Shown here: positions 23,281 to 33,867 of the stretch, piece after piece
Numbering within the stretch: position 1 is the first letter of the stretch
Layout: each line of letters starts with the position of its first letter
DNA from: Echria macrotheca
Lineage: Eukaryota; Ascomycota; Sordariomycetes; Sordariales; Schizotheciaceae
DNA length: 64,000 bases
Direction: 5' to 3'
Assembly: GCA_030411725.1 (NCBI GenBank)
Contig: MU839839.1
Location: forward strand, 806,001-870,000
The notes under the pieces: generated by a model
What the model was told of the DNA's origin: nothing
Database searches by the model: none
The model's input: the letters and a program-made list of their open reading frames with translations, nothing else
Translations under genes and position numbers: made by a program

Positions 23281-24099
23281 CTAAAACGCCCGATTCACCC
23301 CCTCCCACCCCGGATCCTCCCTCTTAGCCCTCACCAAGTCCCCAGGCCACGACCCGCCCGGCGCCTTCAACGGCTCCCCCAAAGCCTGCCGGACGACCGC
23401 ATCGCCCAAATCCTTCTCAATCTCCAGCCTCGGCAGCTTCCACCGTATCACATTCACCGTCTCCGCCCCGCCGGGCAACAACTCCGCCGCGGGCGCGGGA
23501 TACGACCCAAAGTCGGCACGCACCGCGAGCCGCAGCGCCCTGACCGTCCCGCCCAGCCGCTCGGCGATCCCGGGGCTGGTATGCAGCGCCATGGCAAGCC
23601 ACGCGTCTTTGACCAGGTACTCGGGCGTGCCGTGGGAGCGGAGGATCGCCGCGGCCGCGTCGGCGGAAACGACCTCGAACCGCTCGGGGACCGGGTCGTG
23701 GACGGTTGCGGTCCCGATGTCGTGCAGCAGGCTGGCGACGAAGAGTACGTGCGGCGGGGTGCTGGGGGCGAAAAAGTCTGGGGGCGGGGAGGCTGGGCGG
23801 TCTGAACGGTCGGGGTCGGACGGTGCGGACGGTCCGGCGGAGGAGGATGTCGAGGCCTGTGAGGCTGGCGACGGCGAGGGGGAAGGGTTGCCGTCGTCTT
23901 GGAAGAAGTGCTGGAAGGCCTGCGCGTACAGGTAGACGCGGAAGCTGTGGTAGAGGAGCGAGGCGGGGAGCGAGGAGCGGGCGAGCGCGAGGGCTTCGGT
24001 GCAGGCTGGGTGGTTCGGGACCAGGGAACGCACCGAGGCCGTGATGGTGCCCGTGCCGGCTGCGGCCGTGCCGCCGCTGTTGTCAGGGCCGTTGCACAT
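23281..24099 (-). CDS. HD-domain hydrolase, cyanamide hydratase (DDI2/Urea hydro-lyase)-like
   Basis: This is an intronless 272-codon frame. HSFRVY (about residue 51) gives the first His. After a Ser/Pro-rich insert of about 50 residues come VASLLHDIGTA with the His-Asp pair and a later ALHTSPGI. This order (HSxRVY, LLHDIG, H-T) is typical of the cyanamide hydratase-like HD proteins found in fungi and of yeast Ddi2/3. These hydrate cyanamide to urea with a bound metal. The low-complexity insert between the first His and the HD pair is unusual but lies in a loop. Identity as a true cyanamide hydratase is inferred from the motifs only. Confidence 0.75.
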   Translation of the reverse strand: MCNGPDNSGGTAAAGTGTITASVRSLVPNHPACTEALALARSSLPASLLYHSFRVYLYAQAFQHFFQDDGNPSPSPSPASQASTSSSAGPSAPSDPDRSDRPASPPPDFFAPSTPPHVLFVASLLHDIGTATVHDPVPERFEVVSADAAAAILRSHGTPEYLVKDAWLAMALHTSPGIAERLGGTVRALRLAVRADFGSYPAPAAELLPGGAETVNVIRWKLPRLEIEKDLGDAVVRQALGEPLKAPGGSWPGDLVRAKREDPGWEGVNRAF

Positions 24100-24953
24100 A
24101 TTTCATGTGTCTTACGCCGGGACTCTGGCCGGATTGGGAGGTGGATGCAACGTTACTGATTTGCGGGTTGATGGCTGTAAAGAGGAAAGACGACGATGAG
24201 TGGAAGTGAAGACTTGGTTGTGCAAAGGTGGCTTTGGTAAGCACTAGACGTTAGCTGATTAAGTGCTCAGTACTAGCCATGCATCGGCGTGGCGATTAAT
24301 GTTTTGGCGGTTGAGCTAGAGATTTAAGCGACGTGAGTTCTGCAAAGAAAAAAAGGCGTGCTTCTCATTGGATATTTCTTTTCTCTTCTTTGGCCGTCGC
24401 AACCTTGGGCTATTCCGGCACAGGATTCCATCCTTCTCTCCCACTGCCTGATGCCGAAGCTCTCCTGCTGACGAAAGTTCCCGGAAATACACGGCGATAA
24501 TAGTGTCCATCCGTCGTGTAACCAGGGAGCTCTGGAGCCAAGCCCTACCGCGCGGGAAATGGGAGTGGCGGAGGAAGAAATAGGGGTCCACTGATGCTGC
24601 CCCGTATGCATCCTCAACGGCTTATCGGCTCCCACCCATCGCTCGGCACTTTTCTGTCCACAGGGTGCCACGCCGAAGAGTCTCGTCTTACCCCAGTCCC
24701 GCTCCTTCTGGGTCTTTTCCCGTATATACTACATCCTGGCCTGGCAATGAGAAGGATTGACCTTCCGAATCTAGAGTGTTATGGAGCATTCCTATAATCC
24801 TTACAATCCTATCGCCTCCTCCGTCTTGCGACCGTATAAAGAGCTTGACGACGCCGGACAGGGAGGATTAAGTTCTATTCTTTTACCAGGCATCTCTGTA
24901 AAAACTCCAGTCGCCTAACAACGGAAAGATAAACCCAAAGAAGCGACGTAAAA
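24100..24953. other. Divergent intergenic region
   Basis: This spacer lies between the HD-domain and GNAT-like genes, which start back to back. A TATAAA at 24835 serves the GNAT-like gene. No other gene is seen. Confidence 0.5.
24835..24840 (+). promoter_or_regulatory. TATA box of the GNAT-like gene
   Basis: TATAAA lies 114 bp before the ATG at 24954. Confidence 0.45.
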
Positions 24954-25772
24954 ATGACCTTCGTAAACCCAATCCGCGCACCCACCGGTTTCGAGATCCG
25001 TAAACTCGAGGAGAAACACGCAGACTGGGCCGCAGCCATCATCTCGCACAGCAACGTCTTCCACTCGCCCGTGTGGGCAAGGCTCTACCCAGATGAGCAA
25101 ACCAAACGGGCCTACGCCACCTTCGAGGCCGCAAGAAGCCTAATGGCGCTCAACATCGCCTCGGGCCTCAGCTACGGCGTCTTCGACACCAACTACCAAT
25201 TCAAGCGGCCCGAGTCGGCAGCCGAGGGCGGCAAGCTGTACTGGGACACGTCCGCCAACGGTCTCCACGCCACCGGCGCCGACCTGATCGAGCAGATGGA
25301 TTTCCCCCTGGCGTCCATCGCCATGGCCTACGACGCCGGCGACCCGACCCGCGACGGGACCGAGTGGGCGCCGCTAGTCGCCTGCCTCCCGCGCTTCGCC
25401 ACGCTGTTCCACGTCATCATGGAGGGCGACGGGCGCGACCCAGAAGCAAAAAAGCCCAAGAGTATGGGGGTGGTCGTCGAGAGGGGCGGGACGTCGACTC
25501 GGCGCGACTACGAGGGTCGCGGTCTCGCCAAGGCTATGGGGCATTTTGTGCTGTACGAGTGGGCGAATCAGGGGTTTCGGGTGATGCAGGTCGGCGCGGC
25601 GAACCAGGGCGTTGTCAATATCTTTACGAAGCCGCCGGCGCCGTTTAAGGGTGAGATTGTGGCTAGGATGAAGACGCTCGAGTACGAGGAGGAGGTGGAC
25701 GGGGAGAAGATTCGGCCGTTTGCTGTTTGCGGGGATGTGCCGTGTGTGAGGATAATTGTGACTCTGCAGTAG
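24954..25772 (+). CDS. GNAT-like acyltransferase-fold protein (fungal)
   Basis: This is an intronless 272-codon frame. The C-terminal half contains RRDYEGRGLAKAMGHFVL, an R-x-x-G-x-G/A-like loop followed by a helix. This matches motif A of GNAT N-acyltransferases, which binds the pyrophosphate of acetyl-CoA. A later strand carries MQVGAANQGVVNIFTK. The N-terminal half has no firm match. Substrate unknown. The ATG lies after a TATA box and an A-rich leader (gtaaaaATG). Relatives of this type are usually annotated as hypothetical in fungi. Confidence 0.65.
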   Translation: MTFVNPIRAPTGFEIRKLEEKHADWAAAIISHSNVFHSPVWARLYPDEQTKRAYATFEAARSLMALNIASGLSYGVFDTNYQFKRPESAAEGGKLYWDTSANGLHATGADLIEQMDFPLASIAMAYDAGDPTRDGTEWAPLVACLPRFATLFHVIMEGDGRDPEAKKPKSMGVVVERGGTSTRRDYEGRGLAKAMGHFVLYEWANQGFRVMQVGAANQGVVNIFTKPPAPFKGEIVARMKTLEYEEEVDGEKIRPFAVCGDVPCVRIIVTLQ

Positions 25773-26283
25773 GATGGTGCGGAGATCTCGAGCCTTGTAG
25801 CACGTGGCAGAAACTGACTGCAATGAATCGGTAGTTAGTCAACTAAGTAGTTTGAAACCTACCTACCTTTGTTAGTAGGTAGATGACGGAAACTTGTCAT
25901 AGTTGTTGGATTACGAGATGGAAATGGAGGTGTTGTAAGTATGGTACGTGGTGACAAGCAACAAGAGACTTAGACTCCATGTATTCCAAATATTATCCCA
26001 CAAGTTTGTGGGTCAGATTATCTATCAGATTCTGGAACAAAGGCGGCGTGACGAGGTGGTTACAGGTAGCGCAGGCGTCGTATCTATGTGAGCACGGCGA
26101 TACCTCCCATTCCGACTGCTTCAACTAAACTAATAAGTAATAAGTATACTACAGGAAGTGAAATGGTCCAGGACCCAACGCAGCACTCCCGCAGCTGAAA
26201 ACCGAGACATTGTAAAGGCCTTTCTTCGTGCTCGTGCTGAAGGTCTTGGACCCAGTCATGCCCGTGTATGAAGCCGAATCCTT
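25773..26283. other. Convergent intergenic region
   Basis: This spacer lies between the GNAT-like and BTB genes. It contains a cctaccta / taggtagatg pair at 25859-25885. A 36-codon minus-strand frame near 26165-26260 is not supported by any signal. Confidence 0.5.
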
Positions 26284-27302
26284 TTAGTTATTCACCCAAA
26301 TCCTAGACCAACTGCGCCGATTCGGGAACGGCCACAGGGAATAGCAGCGATTTGTGCATTCGCTGCAACACATATCGTCGGGCATAGCAGGCTTCGGAGC
26401 CCGGTTGTCGGAGCATTTGCAACGAGCAAGCAGGGGCTGTCGGAGAAGTGAAGCGAGGAGGTCCTTGACGAACTCGGGATATGCGGCAAACGTGTCGCCG
26501 AAATTTTCCAAAAAGGCGGCAATGCGAACCTCAGCTGGCTCTGTTTTTTTGGATTTCGCGAATATCGCAGTCCTGTTGCCTACCCTGAACCGGTCCTGGG
26601 CGAGTCTGGCGCGGGTTGCTGCTACAGCCGTGTCGCGCATGCCCCTGACCTTTTCGGCAGTGGGCCCGTAGATGTCGGGAACCGAGTCGATAATGTCTTG
26701 GATGGGCACACCCTTCAGGACCACCGACATATATTTCTTCATCGCAAGGTCCTTCAGTGGCCCCACGCCGTACATTTCGGCAAGGGCAAACATCTTTGCG
26801 TGGAGTCGGAGTGGTGGCAAGTCATCATCCGTCAACTCTTCGCTGACCGGCTCGCCGGCGGTCTCTTCTCCATCTCCCTCTCCCCGCTGCTCCTCCTCTT
26901 CCTCCTGCCCGTGGGCATCTTCGTTCGATTCGTCGTCCTCGACGGGATTATAGTTACCGATATAAAAGTAATCTACCATGCGACGCACCAGCTCCGGCGG
27001 TTGCTCCCGGATCTCGTACTCGCTCGAAACTGCCTCCTTCCAGGAGGGGTTGGTGCAGGCACGTCGTAGCACCGGCGACAGGCCGCAAACCAGGGCTCGG
27101 TTAACGTCGAATCGCTCGCCGCCGCAGACGATTACAAAATCGGTGAGCTGTTTGTTCAGTCGTAGCCTATAGGTGTGAGCGTGGAGTGCAGAATCGCAGG
27201 CGGCATCAATCCATACTTTGTAAGTGCTTCTACCACCACTTGCCCGTGGGAGGGATTGGGTTTCGGCCCTTTTGGCTTACGGGCTCGGTTCCGCTTTCCC
27301 AT
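26284..27302 (-). CDS. BTB/POZ domain protein with a C-terminal Cys cluster
   Basis: The model is complement(27217-27302, 50-nt intron, 26284-27166), 322 residues. The 50-nt intron (gtatgg...tatag) is needed to supply an ATG, because the BTB-encoding frame has none upstream. The first exon is a lysine/proline-rich leader. The BTB fold is visible as LTDFVIVCGGERFDVNRALVC, then ELVRRMVDYFYIGNY. A Glu/Asp-rich insert (EDAHGQEEEEEQRGEG) splits the domain before LRLHAKMFALAEMYG. The C-terminus has a compact cysteine cluster (CKCSD, CCSECTNRC) that may bind zinc. Fungal BTB proteins of this size are common, and those with known function act as adaptors for Cul3 ubiquitin ligases. Confidence 0.8.
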
Positions 27303-27957
27303 TTCTTCTCGTTTTTGTGATGGCCAAAGTGGTGGCTAGACGGACAATGAATGTGTTTCGTTGATGAAGTCGTGGCTGATGCGATAAGGTCGCGTTGATG
27401 GTAGGTATATAAAGTAGGAGAGAAGAGCACAGCGAGCATCTCCAGGTCGCAACTTATATAGGTACATTTCGATGGAATATTCGAGCGTCCTCATCTGCAC
27501 ATGTCACCCACATGCAGACACCACATTCGAACCAACGTGGTTGAGGCCCCGACGCAGCACTCGGCGCCGAAAAAAGACGGTTTATACATACTTGTACAGA
27601 AAATAGCGGGTTAACAGAAGAAAATAGCTCTTCGGCCAATCCCAATTACTGCAGTTTCTCCACTTCGTGCCTCAGACATGCAGCCAGTATGGCTCGACGT
27701 CCCTAGGTGTGGAAGACTACCTCCCTTAGATACCTAGGTAGGTAGGTAAGGTAGCCACGCTCTGGGGATTGATAACGGCCTAATCAGATCCGAGCCGGAG
27801 ACCTGCGCACGCTTAGCCCTAAGGACAAGCCATGTGATAGTTTCGTTCTGCAGAAAAAACGAACTAGCAAAGCTCCTTGAAAGTCACATGCGGCTAGAGA
27901 AAAGGCCCTGCCCAAAAGCATCACCTGGATCTGCACTAGCAGTGAGGTAGCGTCTTA
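27303..27957. other. Upstream region of the BTB gene
   Basis: This holds the BTB promoter and an unassigned stretch. A TAGGTA-type motif runs at 27731-27752. No gene is seen. Confidence 0.5.
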
Positions 27958-28425
27958 GTCATCTCGCAGTGCATCGGCCGGCTCGCCAATCTGCGTAGCG
28001 CCGCAATCCCTGAGCTGAATGCACGGCAACGTCGAGCATAGCTCGGCATAGACCTCGGCGTCCTGCACCGCGCTGCAGAGTTAGCGTTCCAGTTGAGACG
28101 CTTGGTTGTTGAAGAATCGCTAGGCGCCGCTGATAATGGCGAATGGTAGCTGGATGCACATGGCGTCGGTTTGAACTTTCATGCTAGTGGAGCAGGCTCG
28201 AGCATCCCCTTCCCCTTAGCTCCTCGATTTCCTTCTCGCGTTGCGACGCCAGAGCTTGGGTGCGCTCGTACTTCGCCATCCAATCTCGTGCGTCGCGAAT
28301 CACGGCCGTGAGTTCCGCTACTGCTGCCACGACTTAAAGTTGCACATAGAAACTCAGTAAGTATACGTTAATAGGGGCAGAGAGGCCTTTTCACATGCCT
28401 GGAGGGTATTTACAAAACTGCGTTG
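27958..28425 (-). pseudogene. Scrambled minus-strand fragments of a decayed coiled-coil ORF
   Basis: Read on the minus strand, 28330-28200 encodes a stop-free piece with KYERTQALASQREKEIEEL. It is clearly related to KYERTRDLASKHDKEIAEL on the plus strand near 29570-29625. A second minus-strand piece at about 28425-28370 has FVNTLQA, matching LVNTLRA at about 29790. A third, around 28100-27960, has SQLER-stop-L, where the stop would be Gln with one C-to-T change. The order of pieces differs from the plus-strand copy, so this is a rearranged relic rather than a gene. Confidence 0.5.
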
Positions 28426-28427
28426 GC

Positions 28428-28690
28428 CGCCAGCAATCCAGACACATCTCGCCAATGCACTGCCAGCTGCTATCCAGGCCGGCTTGAGAAGGGTGCCTAC
28501 CCCTCTGAAGTCAGGTGTTTACGGCACTTTCCGTTTCCAGGAACGATTCGAGCCATCCGGGGCACCTGGCGGCTTTCCTCATCCGCGTTTTGCTAATTTG
28601 ACAGAGTGTTATATTGGCAGGAATCAAGGTCTAATACCTCTTGCCGGAACACTTATTCACCGCAAGTGCATATGGCAACAAGCAGACGAG
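28428..28690 (+). pseudogene. Plus-strand fragment related to the coiled-coil relic
   Basis: The stretch at 28428-28475 encodes QTHLANALPAAIQ, matching QTQLAEALPAATR at about 29415-29455. The rest of this 69-codon frame (from 28484) has no recognisable content. It lies right beside minus-strand fragments of the same ORF, which implies an inversion or nested insertions. Confidence 0.4.
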
Positions 28691-28869
28691 TGAGTTCTGC
28701 CACCCAGGCTCAAGCATTTGAAACGTCCATAGCAGGAGCTTCCCACCAAATAGCAGGTATTTACCTTAGCCAAAGCAAAGAATATGTTCCCTGACTTGCG
28801 ATGTGACTGTCCTGCGGTTGCACATGGGAGTCCTTGAATGAACGACGAACGACAGACGATCCCAGATGT

Positions 28870-29005
28870 TCGGCCAGGAAGGAGCACCCAGGCAAGATTG
28901 AAGGCACGCAAGGACCACAACACCTATTGTTAACCAACCCTCAGGGCTCATCCTCCTCTTCCAGAAAATAAGCATCGTGACCCTCAGTTCTTCAAAGACC
29001 AAGAA
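28870..29005 (+). repeat. Dispersed repeat, copy B
   Basis: This is related to copies at 17431 and 34878. It shares gaaggagcaccc, gcaaggacc, ccctcagggct-atcctc, ctcttcca, aagcatc and a following cctcagttctt/tcaatctttc block with copy A. It sits about 275 bp before the decayed coiled-coil ORF at 29279, so it could be part of the same element. Confidence 0.5.
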
Positions 29006-29278
29006 AACAACACCCCCACGATGCGGGACCAACGCAGCTACAATGTACTCCCCAAAGAGACACAGTCGGATACCTAGGTATTCACACTAGTGCCAAATCA
29101 GCAACACCAAGTGGAATGTGTATGCAACTTTCGCTCTCGCAGTCAGAACGCTATTTCTCAGCGAAACGATTCGGACGCAACTTCTTGTATTCATTCGTTT
29201 TTTCTGTACTAGAGGACTTTTCCCCATGTACAGTGGAATAAGAGACACCTTCCATATAAACTTCATACCAGGAGCGAC

Positions 29279-29946
29279 ATGGCTGGCACCTCGCAACGCA
29301 CATACTCCGCCACTCACAGCAGCACGACCAGCTCTCACAAGAGCTCGAAAAGGAGCATACCGAGAAATGGAGAGCAGCAATCAAGACATATCTCGACAAT
29401 AATCTACCAGGCGTTATCCAGACCCAATTAGCCGAAGCTCTCCCTGCAGCAACTCGTATAGAAATGCAGAAAGCGGTCCCAGGATATATCAAAAAGGTAA
29501 TAGCGGATAAGTTACCTACCTATACGGTGGAGCTTGCGGCTGCGAAGCGCGACGTCGGGGAGTGAGGGACAAAATACGAGCGTACCCGAGATCTAGCCTC
29601 GAAGCACGACAAGGAAATCGCGGAGCTAAAAAATGGGCCGTCGAAAACGGAAGCGATATTGGCAGAGGCGGAAAAGCTAGCGGGGGAGCGTATACACCAG
29701 GCTAAGACGCCTACAGATGGGGACAAGATGGACGAGTTTTAGCGGCAGATCGATGGTGGTCAAGCAAGTAGCTACAATCGCCGGCAAGGTCAGCTTGTAA
29801 ATACCCTCCGGGCAGATATCAAAAGGCTTTTCCAGCCTTCTTCAGGGCATGCTAGCTGAGTTGCTTTACCTGCAAATTTAGGTGGTGAGGCCCCGGTAGG
29901 TCTTCATGAACGCGTTAATGGCAGGTTGCAGAAGCAAGGTGTCTGA
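29279..29946 (+). pseudogene. Decayed coiled-coil ORF, longest copy
   Basis: One frame runs from about 29311 to 29946 and encodes a charged helical protein (for example SQELEKEHTEKW, IKKVIADKLP, KHDKEIAEL). It is interrupted by TGA at 29563, TAG at 29740 and TGA at 29857, and ends with TGA at 29944. The first three stops could each come from CGA or CAG by one C-to-T change. The ATG at 29279 is in another frame, so a frameshift near 29310 must be added if it was the start. Related fragments lie at 27958-28475. No transposase or reverse-transcriptase motif is visible, so the element class is unknown. Confidence 0.55.
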
Positions 29947-30576
29947 TTGTTAGGTACGTGAGGTTCACAAATTCAAGGTGTTTCGCCGAAGGCAAATGGT
30001 GAATTGGATCGTTGCCTACCTGAGCTATCAGCGATACTCTGCGGCCGAAGTAATGCTTCAAACGCCCTCCTCCGCGTCAGCAACACCTTGTCTTCAAACC
30101 CGAGGAGGGATAAAAGGGGAGAGAAAAAAAAATTGCCCCCTGATCGGTGGGTCTTAACACCAAGTCATCTAAAAGCCCGCGTTAGCAACGCTACTCGAAG
30201 CGAGAACCTTCAGAAACATGAGCAGGAACTTACCCATTTAAGCCATAAGGCTAAAAGTTTATTTGATTGTGCCCGAAGGCGATATTGAGAATTGTTAATC
30301 AGCTATATTAGGTGCGGAACTGAAATAGTAGGAGATGGCAATGCTTATAAGGCTCTACTACAAAGTGTAGACGTTACCTATACAACCAAGCAGCTGAACC
30401 GTCAGCTATCGCTATCTCCTGCCAACAGGTTACCGAAACGGTATCGTAACATCAGAAACGCTATAAGGGTAAGTACTCTCCTAATGTGCCTAGCAGAAAC
30501 CGAATCCCCCGTCACTCCATCGTCCGCTACTACCTTGAGTCTTTACGCTCCATCGCCCCATCTTCCTCAACACTCC
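29947..30576. other. Unassigned AT-richer segment with short open frames
   Basis: Short plus-strand frames occur at 30004-30288 and 30292-30480. The latter encodes a basic segment (KQLNRQLSLSPANRLPKRY). They may be further parts of the degraded element. I cannot assign them. Confidence 0.4.
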
Positions 30577-31749
30577 CTACCAACCCGCGGCAAGCATACC
30601 AGTCCCCCCATGACAGCCCACATACTCAAAGAACTGCTGATCCTCCCGGAGCACCATGACCTCATGGAACACCTTAAGCGTAACCTCATCCCCCAACGTC
30701 CTGGCATACTGCATGAACCCGCCAAAAATAGCCAGATGCGTCGGATGCTCCCTGCTCCAGCGCTCGAGCGAGGCGAGCTCGTCGAAGTAGGCCAGACCAA
30801 AGGTCCGATCTATTCTTTCCGAAGAACCGGTCTTGGCATCGACGATGTCCATCAGCCGGCACGAGTAGCAGCCTACTTCCGAGCCGTTGTCGCGGAGGAA
30901 GTCCATGCCCCGCGTGAGGACGGGGTGCATCGTTGAGAGGTAGAGGTCGCGTTCCTTGGGCGTTGTGTCGTGCCAGTCTTGGCCGGAGCGGATGATGGTT
31001 AGGTTCTTCTTGCCTGGGATGATGATCCGCTTGTTACTACTGGAGGGGTTGTTTGAGATGGGAGCGGTGGTGGTGGTGCTGGGTCTAGCGTCCGGGGTGC
31101 CGGTGAGCGGGTCGGTCTGCGAGAGCGGGAGTCGGTCCCGCATGCTTCCCCAGTAGCCGTGCTCGCGGATCGGGTCGCTCATGGACTCACGCATGTGGGC
31201 GGAGCCCTCGGCGTGGGTCGGGGTGTTGAACATGGTCTCGAAGCGGTCGGTCGTGGGCAGGAAAACTTCGAGGAACCACCCGTTCGGGGACGTCGAGGGG
31301 TCGAGGGATGTCCACCATGTCTGGAAGCCTGACTCGGCGGTCCAGGTCTCGTAGGCGCTCTTGCTGGGCCAGTAGGCCAGGGCGGTGAAGTTGAGGAAGT
31401 CCTTGTTGTCCGTGACCGAGGCCCATTCGAAGAAGGACGGCGGGGTGGACGCGGTTGGGTTGGAGAGGAAGGTCGAGATCGTGGAGCGGGAGGCTTCGGT
31501 TGCGGTTGGGTCGGAGGACGGCTTGTGCTGCGCGCCGATGATGGCGATGACCAGCTGGGAGACGTCCTGGGGGAAGAGGACGGCGTGGCATGGATAGGGG
31601 GGTTCGAAGTCGGGCTTGGGAATTCGGGCCGGCTGAGTGCGGGGGCACTGGAGGTTGGTCGGGATGGCGGAGACGAGCATTTTCGGCAGCTGATAGATAT
31701 TATTTGCTTTTCTTTTGCTTTCCTTTGACTTGGTCAGAGATCCGAACAT
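30577..31749 (-). CDS. Aldoxime dehydratase (phenylacetaldoxime dehydratase family heme enzyme)
   Basis: This is an intronless frame of 390 codons. An internal ATG at 31680 would give 367 residues, closer to the roughly 350 of known enzymes. The sequence follows the aldoxime dehydratase pattern: PPYPCHAVLFPQDVSQLVIAI-type N-terminal strand (starting CHAVLFPQ), internal dimeric alpha/beta barrel segments, then THLAIFGGF with the likely heme-ligand His and FEYVGCHGGTGML near the end. The family dehydrates aldoximes (R-CH=N-OH) to nitriles on a ferrous heme. A nitrilase gene lies just upstream on the same strand, which would convert the nitrile further. No signal peptide, so it is likely cytosolic. 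Confidence 0.85.
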   Translation of the reverse strand: MFGSLTKSKESKRKANNIYQLPKMLVSAIPTNLQCPRTQPARIPKPDFEPPYPCHAVLFPQDVSQLVIAIIGAQHKPSSDPTATEASRSTISTFLSNPTASTPPSFFEWASVTDNKDFLNFTALAYWPSKSAYETWTAESGFQTWWTSLDPSTSPNGWFLEVFLPTTDRFETMFNTPTHAEGSAHMRESMSDPIREHGYWGSMRDRLPLSQTDPLTGTPDARPSTTTTAPISNNPSSSNKRIIIPGKKNLTIIRSGQDWHDTTPKERDLYLSTMHPVLTRGMDFLRDNGSEVGCYSCRLMDIVDAKTGSSERIDRTFGLAYFDELASLERWSREHPTHLAIFGGFMQYARTLGDEVTLKVFHEVMVLREDQQFFEYVGCHGGTGMLAAGW

Positions 31750-32349
31750 AGATGGGTGTCTGATGTTCTGGGCTTGATGTCTTCATACAATGTCCCGTTT
31801 TGTGTTTATCATGTCATCAATGATCCCTGCACGGCACGAACTGGACTGCCTTGGAATCAACCTTGGCACAGAGGATATGCTGGCAAGCGAGGATGGGTCA
31901 AATCACTGCTTACCGCAGCCTTGTGGTGATTATTTCCACGGCTTCGGCGGGTAAGACAAATCTTGTCCGCAGCCTGTCGTATCCGGATAGGTGCCCGCTT
32001 CGTGAAAGTTGTTCTGGCGTGTTAAACAATGCAGGTTATTCGTCCCCTTTCGATCACCTATGTCCCATGTCGGGCTTCATGCAGTGATCCAAGATCAGGC
32101 CATGGTATAGAATATTGACGTTAGGCCCCAAAAACGCACTTTCAGCTGAGCTGCAGAGCTTTGGTGGTAGCCCACTCATGGACACTAGAAGTGAGCATGT
32201 GTGTAAATGGCCCGGGAAAGCAAATGAGACCCTTTCAATATTTCTTGTCTCAACCTTTGCGTGAGAATCTTTGATCGAATAGAAACTCCTCGTCATTTGC
32301 AATTTTGAGCATCTGCGTAAACCAGCCTTTTCTGACCACTGACACCGGA
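31750..32349. other. Spacer between nitrilase and aldoxime dehydratase genes
   Basis: This 600-bp spacer must hold the promoter of the aldoxime dehydratase gene and the 3' end of the nitrilase gene. No gene is seen. Confidence 0.5.
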
Positions 32350-33436
32350 TCAGACCTCTCCCGCCTTGCTCTCACGCCCCACGACCTCCCTCTCCCTGGC
32401 AGCAACAACAACCTCCTTCTGCCGCTTGTCCACGCCCAACCACAGCAAATCCGGCCGGCTATAGTGCCCCACAACATCCAGAAATCCCTTGGTCGCCAGG
32501 GTCCGTCCCAGCTCCAAGTCCGCATACACAATCCCCTCCTGCACACCCTTCCCCTCATCACCCAGCGGACTCGTCAGCCGCCTGCCGTCAGGCCCAATGA
32601 CACAGCTGTGTCCGCCGCCCGGTTCACGACAGACAATCCCCTCGGCCGTCCTCATCCTCTCAATACTCTCCTGTCCACACACGGCCGTGGTGTGCAGCAC
32701 ATAGGCAGCACTCTCAATTGCATAAGTCTGCGACAGGCTCAGGCATCCCTCGACCGACATGCTCCACAGTCCCGGATCATCCACGCCAGCCGAAGGCGCG
32801 AGGGGCGGCCACATGGCCACGTGGATCGTCTCGTTCTGAGAGATGGTGTGGAACTTGAGCAGCGGCTGTGTGTGTTCCCAGCAGGCGAGGCAGCCGACCT
32901 TGACGACGCCGTGGGTTGGGCCGAAATCGACGTCTACGACGTTGGAAAGGTCGGCGCCTGACCCGTCGCCGAAGACGGTGCGTTCCATGTGTGTGGGCTT
33001 CAACTTGCGGCGGGACATGAGTAGCTCGCCCTTGGGGGAGAGGATGGCTTGGGCTATGTAGACGCTGCCGGAGGGGGTGCGCTCCGAGAATCCTAGGACT
33101 ACCGCGATGGAGTGTGCTGCGGCTGCGGATTTGATCTGGTCCATTTCCGGGGAGTCAAGGGCAAGGGAGTTGGCGGCGTATTGGGTTTGCATGGCGACGT
33201 CCACTGGGCGGGCCCTGGGGGTGGTGTTAGTCTGGGGAGGAGGAGGTTTGAGAGAATAGAACTTAGTACCAGATCCAGGCTGGATAGCCCGGGATCCAAC
33301 ACTCGGAGAGGGCGACAAGTTTGGCTCCACCCTGGGCGGCTTCGGCAATGAGGTCGCAGACCTTCTTGACAGACGCAGCGAGGTCGAGGTAGACGGGTTC
33401 CGCCTGAACAGCGGCGACGCGAAGGGGGGTCGTCAT
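32350..33436 (-). CDS. Nitrilase (C-N hydrolase superfamily)
   Basis: The model is complement(33270-33436, 55-nt intron, 32350-33214), 343 residues. The catalytic triad is complete: Glu45 in LSECWIPGYP, Lys126 in RRKLKPTHMER and Cys167 in LACWEH. The CWE motif and the ALDSPEM block are those of true nitrilases rather than amidases. The enzyme hydrolyses R-CN to the acid plus ammonia. The intron falls within the W-I-W segment and removes a frame stop. It is in tandem with the aldoxime dehydratase downstream, which supports an aldoxime to nitrile to acid route, as known for bacterial and some fungal pairs. Start at 33436 is chosen because the upstream ATG at 33508 adds no homologous residues. 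Confidence 0.92.
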
Positions 33437-33867
33437 GGTGGACAGTCGTCTGTATACTGGATGGAGTTCGAAGGGCAAATAATGGTAAATGGAACAAGTT
33501 TGTCTCACTGTTTGGTCTGGGGGTGTGGCATCTTTTGGGGATTAATAAGGGGGAGGTTTGGCCCTATCATTCCCCGCTCCATGCCGCATGCACTCTGTGG
33601 TCAGCGGATAGCGCGCTGCCGAGGAGACTCGGAGTGCAAGCGATAAGCAACCAAGTGGCAAGAGGAAGTCGAGCTCGCACTCGGAAACACAAATACTATT
33701 GTCCAATTACATGGTACATGAAAAATCAACTTCCCGAAGACGAACGGTACAGGTAGTGAAAGCAGCCACGGAAAAAGAAAGGAGAAAAGAATCAAACCAC
33801 ATAAAAGTTACAACTCAAATCTTGACATGGGAATACAGATCGAAGGGACAGGTAGGATTAAATACCA
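33437..33867. other. Intergenic region
   Basis: This is the promoter of the nitrilase gene and the 3' flank of the next minus-strand gene. Nothing else is seen. Confidence 0.5.

Noticed and set aside
26165..26283. Short minus-strand frame with a secreted-like look after the BTB gene
   Set aside because: About 36 codons, no signal peptide, and best explained as 3' flank of the BTB gene.
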